Positions 47,273-56,662 are shown, counted from the stretch's first letter. The stretch is 64,000 nt of DNA from JBGTSJ01 sp041940305 (GCA_041940305.1 JBGTSJ010000026.1:1-64000); one strand, 5' to 3'. A program made the numbers and translations. Notes: generated by a model not told the origin, from the sequence alone.

Positions 47273-49255
47273 ATGAAACTGAAGAGCCTGAGAATCGTCA
47301 ATTTCCGCTGCTGCAAAGACGTGACCATTGAGTTTGGTTCAATGCACGCACTCGTTGGCGCGAACAACGCCGGGAAGTCCACGATTCTTCGCGCGCTTGA
47401 CTTCCTGTTGAACCCGTCTGCCACAAAGATCTCGGAGGAATCGTTCTGGCATAAGGACACATCACTGGAAATACGTATCGAAGGGCTCTTCGTCGATCTG
47501 ACTGACGAGGAGAAGGCCGCACTTGCACCCTGTCCGAGACCGGATGGTGCATTTCATCTCGCACGGACAATTTCATATGGAGCGCGCGCCGACGAAGAAG
47601 AGGATTCCGCTGAGAAGGTTGGTATCGGCCAATACTACAACGCACCGCAACCACGCCATGAATGGCTGTGTGAGGGTCACGTTACACTGAAGCGCATTGG
47701 CGAATGGTTGAAGGAGCCCGACACCCTGATCGCAAATGGTCGCTCCTTCTATGAATACCTTGGCGGCAAGAAGCAAGTTGGCGAGTGGAAGGCGAAAGCA
47801 GCTGAGTTCGTGGCCGCAAACTTGCAAGCGGACGACTTTGTTGACACATGGCTGCCAAATCCAAAGGGATTCCCCAATGTCCTGAAATCGCACCTGCCGC
47901 ATCTAGAGTTGATTCCGGCCGTGAAGGATGCGTCGGACGAGTCTAAGGTCCTGAAGACAAACCCATTTGGTAGGTTGATCCATCACATTGTGAAGTCGAT
48001 GGCGTCTGGCCTGCGAGACGATATCTCGGCCAAGCTAAAAGAGACAACCCGGCGGCTCAACCGGGAGGCAGAAGCAGATCGCCTCTCCGAGATTACGGCA
48101 ATCGAAGATTCTATGAAGGCGTATCTGGGCGAGATGATGCCGGCAGATCTGGAGATCGAATTTCAGTCGCCGACGGTCGAAACCTTGCTCACGACGCCGC
48201 GCATATTCATCAACGATGGTTTTCGTGGAGCGATCGATGGCAAAGGGCATGGTTTACAGCGGGCAGTCATCTTCTCGATTCTCCGATCGTATGCAAAGCT
48301 TATGACGAAACGTTCAGACGTTGACACGCGGCCATTGATTCTCGCCATTGAGGAACCTGAGCTGTACATGCATCCCACAGCACAACGAACGATCCGCAAG
48401 ATGTTCCGAACGATTGCCGACGGCGGCGATCAGGTGGTCTTCTCAACGCATAGCCCGCTCCTCGTCGATGTGGCATTCTTCGACGAGATTGTGCGTGTTG
48501 AGTCAGCAGACAACAACGAGAGGATCGGTGCGATAGTTCATCAGCTTCCTGTCCAAAAGATGGTGGAGGACTGCGAGAATCGGCTACCGAAGCTGATCGG
48601 CAAGGTGACGCCAGAGTCCCTCCGTGAGCGATATGGGCACGCCTATACGGCAACTCGGAACGAGGGTTTCTTCGCCAAGCAGGTCATTCTCGTGGAAGGG
48701 CAGACTGAGAGTTACTGCCTTCCGATCTACGCGCGCGCGCTCGGCCATGACTTCGATTCAATGTCGCTCGCGGTGATCGAATGCGGTGGTAAGGATCAGA
48801 TCGACAGACTCTATCGCATCTTTAACTCGCTGGGGATCGCCTGCTATGTGCTGTTCGATTACGACCGGAGCAACAAGGACTCCGAATCTGCTAAAGCATC
48901 GAAAGCGCTCCTTGAGCTCTTCGGCAGTACAGACGAGCCACGAGACCAACCCTTGATCACCGAGTCGTTCGCATGCTTCATCGAGACGTGGGAGAAGGAC
49001 GTGAATTCGCAAATCCCTGATTATGCGAGTTTGTCAGCTGACGCCACCAAGTTTCTTGGAACGTGCGGAAAGCCGGTTACGGCACGGTATGTCGCAACGA
49101 AACTCACCGACGGGCAAGTGCCTTTCGTGCCATCTGTTCTGAAGGACATCATTGAGCGAGCGGTTAAGGTGAAGCGAGGTACCAGTTGCCTTAGGTTGGA
49201 TCACGAATCTCTGAACACCGATCGTCAACGGACTTCTGCGGCGGCAACAGAATGA
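47273..49255 (+). CDS. OLD-family endonuclease (ABC-type ATPase plus TOPRIM)
   Basis: 660 residues. Residues 1-400 are an SMC/RecF-like ATPase: Walker A GANNAGKST at 29-37, and a signature/Walker B region LILAIEEPELYMHPTAQRT with the D-loop-like QVVFSTHSPLLVDVAF. Residues about 465-620 are the TOPRIM nuclease: VILVEGQTESYCLPIYARAL (catalytic Glu), AVIECGGKDQIDRLYRIF and VLFDYDRSNKDSESAK (acidic metal site). OLD proteins degrade DNA and often protect against phages or interfere with host recombination. No UvrD-like helicase is adjacent, so this is not a Gabija pair. The gene is visibly poorer in G and C than both neighbours, which suggests recent transfer. Confidence 0.9.
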   Translation: MKLKSLRIVNFRCCKDVTIEFGSMHALVGANNAGKSTILRALDFLLNPSATKISEESFWHKDTSLEIRIEGLFVDLTDEEKAALAPCPRPDGAFHLARTISYGARADEEEDSAEKVGIGQYYNAPQPRHEWLCEGHVTLKRIGEWLKEPDTLIANGRSFYEYLGGKKQVGEWKAKAAEFVAANLQADDFVDTWLPNPKGFPNVLKSHLPHLELIPAVKDASDESKVLKTNPFGRLIHHIVKSMASGLRDDISAKLKETTRRLNREAEADRLSEITAIEDSMKAYLGEMMPADLEIEFQSPTVETLLTTPRIFINDGFRGAIDGKGHGLQRAVIFSILRSYAKLMTKRSDVDTRPLILAIEEPELYMHPTAQRTIRKMFRTIADGGDQVVFSTHSPLLVDVAFFDEIVRVESADNNERIGAIVHQLPVQKMVEDCENRLPKLIGKVTPESLRERYGHAYTATRNEGFFAKQVILVEGQTESYCLPIYARALGHDFDSMSLAVIECGGKDQIDRLYRIFNSLGIACYVLFDYDRSNKDSESAKASKALLELFGSTDEPRDQPLITESFACFIETWEKDVNSQIPDYASLSADATKFLGTCGKPVTARYVATKLTDGQVPFVPSVLKDIIERAVKVKRGTSCLRLDHESLNTDRQRTSAAATE

Positions 49256-49346
49256 CACTTCGAAACACCGGAGCCACTTGCTGCGACTTCGCTTCCGTGC
49301 ACGCATCACCCCCAAACGCGCGCCACTCCTGCACCAAATCAGTACC

Positions 49347-49580
49347 ATGACCTTCCAACAGGCCCTCGCCGCCATTCAACGCGACTATCCCGCTGCATCC
49401 GTTGGCCTCACCGCCAGGCGGGGCAAGGACTACTACCGCGGGCAATCGCTGGACTTCCAGCCCTGCGGCAAGGGGCAGTTCCGCGCTGTTGGCCCAAAGG
49501 GGGGCGTGCTGTATCTCGGCGTGGGGACCAATCCGAAACGCAGCGGGTACCTCGTGATCAGTTGCGGGCCGAACGAGTAG
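49347..49580 (+). CDS. Small hypothetical protein
   Basis: 77 residues from ATG 49347. Sequence MTFQQALAAIQRDYPAASVG then RRGKDYYRGQSLDFQPCGKG and GGVLYLGVGTNPKRSGYLVI: a compact alpha/beta pattern with basic surface. No family recognised. Located between the OLD nuclease and the NucS-like nuclease on the same strand, 91 bases after the former. Confidence 0.55.
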   Translation: MTFQQALAAIQRDYPAASVGLTARRGKDYYRGQSLDFQPCGKGQFRAVGPKGGVLYLGVGTNPKRSGYLVISCGPNE

Positions 49581-49631
49581 ACTCTGCGATCGTCCCCCCG
49601 ACCCCTCTCCTGGACTTCACACCGATTACGC

Positions 49632-50423
49632 ATGTCACGCCCTCCCATCTGGCAACTCGTCAGGCAGGCAATCGATCACTTCGGCCGCGAGGTCAGCTAT
49701 GCCGAGCTCAAGCAGTTCGTCTGGGATCAGTACCCGGATGTGAAGGATTCGACGCTCAGCTGTCAGATCATCATCTGTGCCGTCAACCATCCGTCGCGGA
49801 TCCACTACCCCGAGAACCGCAGGCCGCGGCTGTGCACCTCGCAATACGACTTCCTGTTTCATACCGGCCGCGGCCGCGTCGCCCCCTTCGACCCGGCACG
49901 CCACGGACAATGGGAGATTGTCAAGAAAGACGATGGCGCGCTCACCGTTCGACTCGTGGATGACGCGATCAACCCGCCGGACGAAGAGACGGATCGCGGC
50001 GACCGGGCCGGACTGTTCGCGCTGGAGAGTCACCTGCGCGATTACCTCGCGAGGAATCTCAGCACAGTCACCGACTGCGGCCCGCTCACGCTCTACGAGT
50101 CGGCCGACGGCCGTGAAGGGGTCGAATTCCAGACGGACGTCGGCCCGATCGACCTGCTGGCCGTCAATGAGCAGGGTGAGTTCTTCGTCTTCGAGCTGAA
50201 GCTTGGCCGCGGGCCCGACGCCGCGCTCGGCCAGATCCTGCGCTACATGGGGTGGGTGAGCGAACACCTGGCCAACGGAAAGCCGGTCCGCGGCGTGATC
50301 GTTGCGGCCGACATCTCAAAGAAACTCTGCTACGCCGTCACGCAAACGCCGCAGGTATCGCTGATGGAATACGAACTCCGCTGCGTCGTCAAACCCGTGC
50401 AACCGCGGAGTGTCGGTTCCTGA
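49632..50423 (+). CDS. NucS-like (DUF91-type) nuclease with N-terminal winged-helix-like domain
   Basis: 263 residues. The first 95 residues (FGREVSYAELKQFVWDQYPD, VKDSTLSCQIIICAVNHPSR) look like a winged-helix DNA-binding domain. The C-terminal nuclease core has GREGVEFQTDVGPIDLLAVN followed by EFFVFELKLGRGPDAALGQI and LRYMGWV, the PD-(D/E)xK pattern with G-P-I-D and E-L-K of the NucS/DUF91 group. NucS cuts DNA at mismatches in archaea and actinobacteria; this protein is a relative with a different N-terminus. It lies 51 bases after a small gene in the same orientation. Confidence 0.8.
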   Translation: MSRPPIWQLVRQAIDHFGREVSYAELKQFVWDQYPDVKDSTLSCQIIICAVNHPSRIHYPENRRPRLCTSQYDFLFHTGRGRVAPFDPARHGQWEIVKKDDGALTVRLVDDAINPPDEETDRGDRAGLFALESHLRDYLARNLSTVTDCGPLTLYESADGREGVEFQTDVGPIDLLAVNEQGEFFVFELKLGRGPDAALGQILRYMGWVSEHLANGKPVRGVIVAADISKKLCYAVTQTPQVSLMEYELRCVVKPVQPRSVGS

Positions 50424-50500
50424 ACGAAGCTCTCAGGTTTCGCGACCTCCTGGTCAGCTGCGGGCCAAAAGGCTGATCCGCCGGCCTAGGTCTACACTGC

Positions 50501-50650
50501 ATGAGGCATCCGTTGCGGGCTTCGCTCAAACAGATCGTTGATGACCCCCGCACCCCTCAGGGTCGGGCCTTTGATCTCGCGGTCCAGGCGGCCATCGTCG
50601 TCTGGCTCTTCGTCTTCTTTCTCGACACCCTCCCCGACCTCTCGCCGCGC
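50501..50650 (+). pseudogene. N-terminal fragment of an ion-channel-like protein
   Basis: About 48 codons: MRHPLRASLKQIVDDPRTPQ, GRAFDLAVQAAIVVWLFVFF and LDTLPDLSPR. This matches the pre-S1 and S1 start of voltage-gated-like potassium/ion channels (...DTPxGRxFDxxL...). The remaining transmembrane segments and the pore are absent: the frame runs on only as antisense of the kinase gene. I treat it as a truncated remnant. Confidence 0.55.
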
Positions 50651-50740
50651 AACCGGGCCGGGACCGATTCTCCGACCAGTGCCGCGCAGCCGCGGGAGGC
50701 TCCCCGGAGGACTGGAACGGCGCCGAATCGGGCGAGTTTG

Positions 50741-52975
50741 CTACCGAATGCCCGTGAGTGTCGCGGGGGGGGCGTTGAGGAGGTCGCGGAGGGCGTTCAG
50801 TTCGACGGGCTTGATGAGGTGGCCGTCGAAGCCGGCTTCGAGGGAGCGGGCGCGGTCGTCTTCCTGGCCCCAGCCGGTGAGCGCGACCAGTTTTATGTCG
50901 CGGCCCCAGGGTTGGGTGCGGATGCGCTGGCAGGCGTCGTAGCCGTTGAGCTTGGGCATGCCGATGTCGAGCAGCACCACGTCGGGGCGCAGCCATTCGG
51001 CGGCTTCGACGCCGGCCAGTCCGTCGTACGCGGTGTGGACGTCGTGGCCGCTGAGGCGCAGGAGCATGGCGAGGGAGTTGGCCGCGTCGCGGTTGTCGTC
51101 GACCACGAGAATGCGCTGTGCGGCTGTGGCGTGGCCGTTGCCGTTGGTGCCCGGGTCGTGGCGTTTGGTGGGGGCCGGGTCGAGGAGGACGGGCAGCCGG
51201 ACGATGAACTCGCTTCCCTGCCCCGCGCCATCGCTGAGCGCTGCGACGGAGCCGCCGTGCAGTTCCACCAGCCTTCGCACGAGCGAGAGGCCGATGCCGA
51301 GTCCTCCCTGGGACTTCTCGAGGGAGCGGTCGACCTGGAAGAAGATCTGGAACAGGCGGGGGAGGATTTCGGCCGGGATGCCCATGCCGTTGTCCTTAAT
51401 GGAGACGACGACGTCGCTCCCCTCGCGGTCGGCCGAGAGATGGATCTGCCCGCCGCGTTCGGTGTATTTGGCGGCGTTATTGAGCAGGTTGAGGAAGACC
51501 TGGGCGAGGCGGACGGCGTCGCCGTCGAGGTAAACCGGCTGCTCGGGGAGCGTGACCGTCAGCTGGTGGCCGCATTCTTCGATGAGGGGGCGGCTGGCCT
51601 CGACCGCGCCGCTGATGATCTCGGTGAGCTCCAGCCGCTGCCTGCGGAGTTCGAGCTTATTGCGGGTGATGCGGGAGATGTCGAGGAGGTCGTCGATGAG
51701 GCGGGTGAGATGATCGACCTGCCGCTCGATGACGTCGCGGCTCCAGCGGAGTTCGGGATCGTCGGTCCCCTTGAGGCGCAGCAGGTGGACGGCGTTGCGG
51801 ACGGGGGCCAGCGGGTTGCGGAGTTCGTGGGCGAGGGTTGCCAGGAACTCGTCCTTGCGGCGATCGGCTTCCTTCAGTTCGTGGAGGAGCCGCAGCCGCT
51901 CGTAGGCGACGGTGACGTACTGGCAGATGGTTTCGAGGAAGGCGAGTTCGTCGGGATCGAACTGGTCCTTGGTCCGGCTGGCGAAGGAGAGCGTGCCGAG
52001 CAGCGTGCTGTCGGCCAGCAGCGGGTTGCAGGCATAGGCCCGGATGCCGAAGGACTTGACCAGTTGCGCCTTGGGGTCGTCGGAGTGCTGAATGTCGTGC
52101 GCGACGATGGGCTGCCGTTGCAGGGCGACGGTGCCGCAGATGGCCTGGCCGAACTCCAGCCGGGTGATGCCGGCGGCGGTCTCGGCGGGGATGCCTTCGC
52201 ATGAGGCAAGCCGCAGTGCGTCGCCGGCTTCGTTGACCATGTAGTTGAAGAAGACGTCGACTCCCAGCTGGGGGCCGATCTTGGAGAGCAGGCTGCGGAG
52301 CATGGCGTCGGGATCGTCGGCCGTCAGCAGTGTGGCGGCTGCTTCCCACAGCATCCGGAGCCGCACTGTCTGCTGATGCTCGGCCGCCTGGGCCCGGACG
52401 CGGTCTTCCGCCTCTTTATGCCGGGAGATGATGATGGACGCGGCCTGAGTGACGAGGGTGGCGATCTCCAGGTCGTGCGGTGTGGCCTCGCGCGGCTGCG
52501 GCCAGTAGATGGCCAGGCTGCCGGTAAATCGTCTGCGGGCCGTATGGATGGGGAAGCTCCAGCATCCGCGGAAGCGGAACTTTTCCGCGAGCCAGCGCCA
52601 GTCCTTCCACAGGGGCTCCGACTGGACGTCGCTGGTGAGGATGGGTTCTCCGGTGTGGACGGCGAGGCCGCAGGAGAGTGATTCGGGCCCAATGGGGAAG
52701 CCATCGACGGCCTCGGCGTAGCCGGGGTGCATGCCGACGACGTGATGCAGCGCGGTGCCTTCGGGATTCGCGAGGTAAAAGGCGGCCCGGACCTCGTCAC
52801 CCAGGAGACCGGTGAGGGTGCGGATCAGGACGCCGAGAGAAATATCGAGGGGCTCGCCGTTGAGGGCGGCCTGAAACGCCTCTCCCTGCCCGGCGAGCCA
52901 CGCCTCGCGATTGGAATGCGCGGCGCGGCCGAGCTTGCGCACGAATGCAGATGGCGGAGATTGTTGAGGAGTCAT
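50741..52975 (-). CDS. Hybrid sensor histidine kinase (GAF-GAF-HisKA-HATPase-receiver)
   Basis: 744 residues, no membrane segment, so probably cytoplasmic. Two GAF-type sensor regions at about 40-185 and 210-360 (GMHPGYAEAVDGFPIGPESL; CGTVALQRQPIVAHDIQHSD). HisKA with the phospho-acceptor His near residue 383 in LATLAHELRNPLAPV. HATPase with N box LLNNAAKYTERGG, and GNG/DNGMGIP and GIGLSLVRRLVELHGG. The C-terminal receiver has the Asp in RPDVVLLDIGMPKLNG and Lys in GHLIKPVEL. It senses a ligand or state and passes phosphate to its own receiver; the output partner is unknown. Confidence 0.93.
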   Translation of the reverse strand: MTPQQSPPSAFVRKLGRAAHSNREAWLAGQGEAFQAALNGEPLDISLGVLIRTLTGLLGDEVRAAFYLANPEGTALHHVVGMHPGYAEAVDGFPIGPESLSCGLAVHTGEPILTSDVQSEPLWKDWRWLAEKFRFRGCWSFPIHTARRRFTGSLAIYWPQPREATPHDLEIATLVTQAASIIISRHKEAEDRVRAQAAEHQQTVRLRMLWEAAATLLTADDPDAMLRSLLSKIGPQLGVDVFFNYMVNEAGDALRLASCEGIPAETAAGITRLEFGQAICGTVALQRQPIVAHDIQHSDDPKAQLVKSFGIRAYACNPLLADSTLLGTLSFASRTKDQFDPDELAFLETICQYVTVAYERLRLLHELKEADRRKDEFLATLAHELRNPLAPVRNAVHLLRLKGTDDPELRWSRDVIERQVDHLTRLIDDLLDISRITRNKLELRRQRLELTEIISGAVEASRPLIEECGHQLTVTLPEQPVYLDGDAVRLAQVFLNLLNNAAKYTERGGQIHLSADREGSDVVVSIKDNGMGIPAEILPRLFQIFFQVDRSLEKSQGGLGIGLSLVRRLVELHGGSVAALSDGAGQGSEFIVRLPVLLDPAPTKRHDPGTNGNGHATAAQRILVVDDNRDAANSLAMLLRLSGHDVHTAYDGLAGVEAAEWLRPDVVLLDIGMPKLNGYDACQRIRTQPWGRDIKLVALTGWGQEDDRARSLEAGFDGHLIKPVELNALRDLLNAPPATLTGIR

Positions 52976-53252
52976 GAAGTTCCCACCCTCCTGCCCGTTG
53001 GAGTGGCGAAAACGCTCGGAGTGTCCGCGTGGCGTTCGTCGGCCCGAGAGTGACTGTCTGCGACCAACCTCAGGATTTTACCCTTCCCCAAATCGGACTG
53101 CCAATCCCCTTTGTGGCCGCCCGCGGCGCACAGGTTCCCGGCGACGGCCTCCCTGTAACAGGGGCTGTTTCACTCCGCTGAGGGGGGAGTCTCGAATCAC
53201 GATCCGGTCCGGGGATCGGTCGTGTGCCTCTACACCTCAACAGGAGTCCCCC

Positions 53253-53741
53253 ATGGATGACATCGTCAACGTTTTTGCCATTGTGATTGCGGCTGCGATT
53301 GCGATTCCGATCGTACTGCTGCTGAGCGCGGTTCTGCTGCGGGCGGCTGTTTCGCTTTATAACCGGTTTGCGGGGGGGAGCGAGTCGCCGCGGGGGATTG
53401 CGGTGCCTTCGATGGGGAAGGCGGTGGGTATTGTGCTGGTGATCGGGGTGGTGAACTGGGTGATCGGGCTGGGAGTGGAGCTGATCGCCGGGCTGTCGGG
53501 GGCCGAGTGGCTCGCGGGGATGGAACTCGCGACGTACGGACCTGCGGCGGTGGTGACGTTCTTCCCGCTGTTTGTCCTGGAGTTCATCGCCGGGGCGCTC
53601 GTGCTGGCGTGGCTGCTGCCGACGCGGTTTGTGCGGGCGGTGGGTGTGAGCGTGTGTCACACGGGGATCTGCATCGCCGTCGCGCTGGTGGCGATCGGCG
53701 CGGGGATGGCGGGAGCGGCGTTGATTGGAGCACTGGTGTGA
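53253..53741 (+). CDS. Small polytopic membrane protein
   Basis: 162 residues from ATG 53253 with AGGAG seven bases upstream. Four hydrophobic segments (VFAIVIAAAIAIPIVLLLSA, IVLVIGVVNWVIGLGVELIA, TFFPLFVLEFIAGALVLAWL, ICIAVALVAIGAGMAGAALI). No charged catalytic cluster and no family recognised. It lies opposite to and downstream of the hybrid kinase start, and next to the convergent serS gene. Confidence 0.7.
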   Translation: MDDIVNVFAIVIAAAIAIPIVLLLSAVLLRAAVSLYNRFAGGSESPRGIAVPSMGKAVGIVLVIGVVNWVIGLGVELIAGLSGAEWLAGMELATYGPAAVVTFFPLFVLEFIAGALVLAWLLPTRFVRAVGVSVCHTGICIAVALVAIGAGMAGAALIGALV

Positions 53742-53870
53742 GGCGGGCGCTCTGGCCGTTCGAGTTGATTCGTCACGCCGTGTTGCCGGGATTTCGGCGG
53801 CACGGCGGTTTTGTTTTGGGTTCGCTCGTGCGTTGGAGAGCTTGCCCGCGCGACTCGCGGAGCGAGTCTC

Positions 53871-55151
53871 CTACTTGGGTGCGATGCGGTCGATGCCGGT
53901 CCAGGGGCGGAGGGGTTCGGGGATGGTGACGGAGCCGTCGGGTTGCTGGTGGTTTTCGAGGAGGGCGATGAGGGCGCGGGTGACGGCGACGGCGGTGCCG
54001 TTGAGAGTGTGGACGTATCTGGTGCCTCTCCAGTCGGTGGATTTGCAGCGGATGCCGAGGCGGCGGGATTGGTAGTCGGTGCAGTTGGAGGCGGAGGTGA
54101 CTTCGCCGAACTCGCCGGCGTCGCCGCGGCCGGGCATCCAGGCTTCCAGGTCGAACTTGCGGAAGGCGGGGCCGCCGAGGTCGCCGGAGGGGGTGTCGAT
54201 GACGCGGTAGGGGATGCCGAGGCCCTGGAAGATCTCTTCCTCGATGCGGACGATGGTGTTGTGGAGGTCGTCGGAGGCGGCGAGGTCGGGCGCGGTGAAG
54301 CCGAACATCTCCACCTTGGTGAACTGGTGGACGCGGTAGATGCCGCGGGTGGCCTTGCCATGGGCGCCGGCTTCGGTGCGGAAGCAGTGGGAAATGCCGG
54401 CGCACTTGAGGGGGAGGTCGGCGGCGTTCAGGATCTCGTCCTTGAGCATGCCGCCGAGGGTGATCTCTGCCGTGGCGACGAGGGAGAGGTCGCTGTTCTC
54501 GATGGAGTAGATCTGCGCTTCGGGGCCGCGGGGGAGGAAGCCGATCCCTTCGAGGACTTCGTCGCGGGCGAGGTCGGGGGTGGTGAAGAGGGTGAAGCCT
54601 TCCTGGCGGAGCTTGTGGACGGCGTACTGGATGAGGGCGAGTTCGAGGAGGACGGCTTCGTTCTTGAGGTAATAGAAGCCGTGGCCGGCGACCCTGGAGC
54701 CGGCGGCGAGGTCGAGGAGGTCGAGCTTCTCGCAGAGGGCGACGTGGTCGAGGGGCTGGAAGTCGAACCGGCGCGGCTCGCCCCAGGTGCGGAGGACTTT
54801 GATGGCGTCTTCGCCGCCGATGGGGGCGTCGGGATGGGTAAGGTTGGGGACGGCGGCCTGGGCGGCGCGGACGTCGGCCTCGACCTGCTTCATCTCGGCT
54901 TCGTTGGCGGCGATGGATTCCTTGAGTTCCTTGCCGCGGGCGATGAGCGCGGGACGTTCGTCTTTGGTGGCCTTGGGGATGCGGGCGGAGGTATCGTTCT
55001 GCTCCTGGCGGAGCGTGTCGCCGGCGACGATGAGGGAGCGGCGGCGATCGGCGAGGGCGACGAGGGCGGGGATGTCGGAGTCGACGCCGCGGTTACGGCA
55101 GTTGGCCGCGACTTCGTCGGGGTGGTCGCAGATGTATTGGAGGTCGAGCAT
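53871..55151 (-). CDS. serS: Seryl-tRNA synthetase
   Basis: 426 residues, normal length. The N-terminal tRNA-binding coiled coil is at about 28-100. Class II motif 2 reads CFRTEAGAHGKATRGIYRVH, with QFTKVEMF, and motif 3 is LNGTAVAVTRALIALLENHQ. TAEITLGGMLKDEIL is the usual active-site loop. Charges tRNA-Ser (and tRNA-Sec where present). The start at 55151 is ATG with the canonical MLDLQYICDHPDEV. Confidence 0.97.
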   Translation of the reverse strand: MLDLQYICDHPDEVAANCRNRGVDSDIPALVALADRRRSLIVAGDTLRQEQNDTSARIPKATKDERPALIARGKELKESIAANEAEMKQVEADVRAAQAAVPNLTHPDAPIGGEDAIKVLRTWGEPRRFDFQPLDHVALCEKLDLLDLAAGSRVAGHGFYYLKNEAVLLELALIQYAVHKLRQEGFTLFTTPDLARDEVLEGIGFLPRGPEAQIYSIENSDLSLVATAEITLGGMLKDEILNAADLPLKCAGISHCFRTEAGAHGKATRGIYRVHQFTKVEMFGFTAPDLAASDDLHNTIVRIEEEIFQGLGIPYRVIDTPSGDLGGPAFRKFDLEAWMPGRGDAGEFGEVTSASNCTDYQSRRLGIRCKSTDWRGTRYVHTLNGTAVAVTRALIALLENHQQPDGSVTIPEPLRPWTGIDRIAPK

Positions 55152-55162
55152 TGGTTAGCTGA

Positions 55163-55279
55163 CGGAAGGAAGGTTTCGACGCCAAGGCGCGGAAGCGCTG
55201 AGACGCGCAAAGAAGAGAGAAGAAGGTAAGGGGAGAGTTTCTTGGCGAGTCTTTGTGACTTGGCGGCTTTGCGTCGGTC
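55163..55279. repeat. CGCCAAGGCG / GCGCAAAGAAG low-complexity spacer
   Basis: Short near-repeats (GACGCCAAGGCGCGGAAGCG, GAGACGCGCAAAGAAGAGAG, then CTTTGTGACTTGGCGGCTTT) fill the space between serS and the peptidase. This is a repeat-derived spacer, not coding. Confidence 0.55.
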
Positions 55280-56662
55280 TTACTTGGTGGCGAGCGCTGA
55301 CCAGAGCTGGGCGCTGGCTCGGGTGCCGTTGTGGAAGTCTTCGAGGCGGAAGGATTCGTTGGGGCTGTGGAGGTTGTCGCTGTTCTGGCCCCAGCCGAGG
55401 AGGAGTGTATCGACTCCCAGAATGCGCTTGAAGCTGCCGACGACGGGGATGGAGCCTCCCTCGCGGATCATCACCGGAGGCTTGCCGAAGCCGGCGGCGA
55501 CGGCTTCTCGGGCGGCGGACATGTAGGGGCTGTGGAGGTCGCAGACGACGGCGGGGGCGCCGTGGTGTTCGTGGAACTCCATGCGGATGCCGGGAGGGAG
55601 TTTGGATTCGAGGAATGACTTGAGGCTGGCGGTGAGTTTTTTGGCGTCCTGGTTGGGGACGAGGCGGCAGGTGATCTTGGCGAGGGACCGGGCGGGGACG
55701 ATGGTTTTGGGGCCGACGCCGGTGTAGCCACTGAGCATGCCGTTGACGTCGCAGGTGGGACGTGCCCAGCGGCGTTCGAGGGTGGTGAAGCCGGCTTCGC
55801 CGTGAGGGGCGGCGACGCCGAGGGACTCGAGGTAGGACGCTTCGTTGAAGGGGAGGTTCGCGAAGTCGCGGCGTTCTTCGGGGGTGAGTTCGACGACGTC
55901 GTCGTAGAAGCCGGGGATCTGGACGCGGCCCTCGTCGTCGTGCAGGGAGGCGATGAGCTTCGCGAGCGCGTTGGCGGGGTTGGTGACGGAGCCGCCGAAG
56001 ACGCCGCTGTGGAGGTCCTGTTTGGGACCGTGGAGCGTGATTTCGCAGGCGAGGATGCCGCGGAGGCCGTAGGTGATGGCGGGGACGCCGGGTGCGAACT
56101 GGGCGGTGTCGCTGATGACGGCGACGTCACACTTGAGGCGGTCGCGGTGCTGTTCGAGGAAGAGGTCGAGGTTGTTGCTGCCGACTTCTTCTTCGCCTTC
56201 GATCACGAACTTGACGTTGATGGGGAGCCTGCCGGCGGTTTTCATCCAGGCTTCGACGGACTTGATGTGTGTGAACATCTGCCCTTTGTCGTCGGTGGCG
56301 CCGCGGGCGTAGAGGCGGCCTTCGCGGACGGTCGGTTCGAAGGCGGGGGTGATCCACTGGTCGAGGGGATCGGGGGGCTGGACGTCGTAGTGTCCGTAGA
56401 CGACGGCGGTGGGTGCGCCGGGGGCGCCGGTCCATTCGGCGTAGATGATGGGGTAGCCCCTGGTGGGGACGAGTTCGGCGGTGAGGCCGGCGGCGGTGAG
56501 CTGGTCGCGGACCCATTCGGCGGCGCGGTGGGTGTCGGCCTTGTGGTCGGGCTGCGCGCTGACGCTCGGGATGCGGAGGAGTTCCTTGAGCTGTTCGAGG
56601 CGCTCGTCGGCGTGGGAGTCGAGGAACTGGTCGACGGCGGCGGTGCTGGAGGATGCGTCCAT
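55280..56662 (-). CDS. M20 family dipeptidase/aminoacylase
   Basis: 460 residues from ATG 56662 (the longer frame to 56737 adds sequence with no motif). Zinc-peptidase signatures: VVYGHYDVQPPDPLDQWI (metal-ligand His, Asp), ARGATDDKGQMFTHI, FVIEGEEEVGSNNLDLFLEQ (Glu-Glu catalytic pair) and LRGILACEITLHGPKQDLHS. The dimerisation domain lies at about 195-310. It cleaves dipeptides or N-acylated amino acids in the cytoplasm. It is the upstream neighbour of serS on the same strand, probably coincidental. Confidence 0.92.
   Translation of the reverse strand: MDASSSTAAVDQFLDSHADERLEQLKELLRIPSVSAQPDHKADTHRAAEWVRDQLTAAGLTAELVPTRGYPIIYAEWTGAPGAPTAVVYGHYDVQPPDPLDQWITPAFEPTVREGRLYARGATDDKGQMFTHIKSVEAWMKTAGRLPINVKFVIEGEEEVGSNNLDLFLEQHRDRLKCDVAVISDTAQFAPGVPAITYGLRGILACEITLHGPKQDLHSGVFGGSVTNPANALAKLIASLHDDEGRVQIPGFYDDVVELTPEERRDFANLPFNEASYLESLGVAAPHGEAGFTTLERRWARPTCDVNGMLSGYTGVGPKTIVPARSLAKITCRLVPNQDAKKLTASLKSFLESKLPPGIRMEFHEHHGAPAVVCDLHSPYMSAAREAVAAGFGKPPVMIREGGSIPVVGSFKRILGVDTLLLGWGQNSDNLHSPNESFRLEDFHNGTRASAQLWSALATK

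Noticed and set aside
47273..50423. Gabija-type defence system
   Set aside because: The OLD nuclease has no adjacent UvrD-like helicase (GajB), so the pair is not present.
50651..52204. Continuation of the channel-fragment frame
   Set aside because: Antisense of the histidine kinase gene with Val/Glu/Gly-rich shadow composition.
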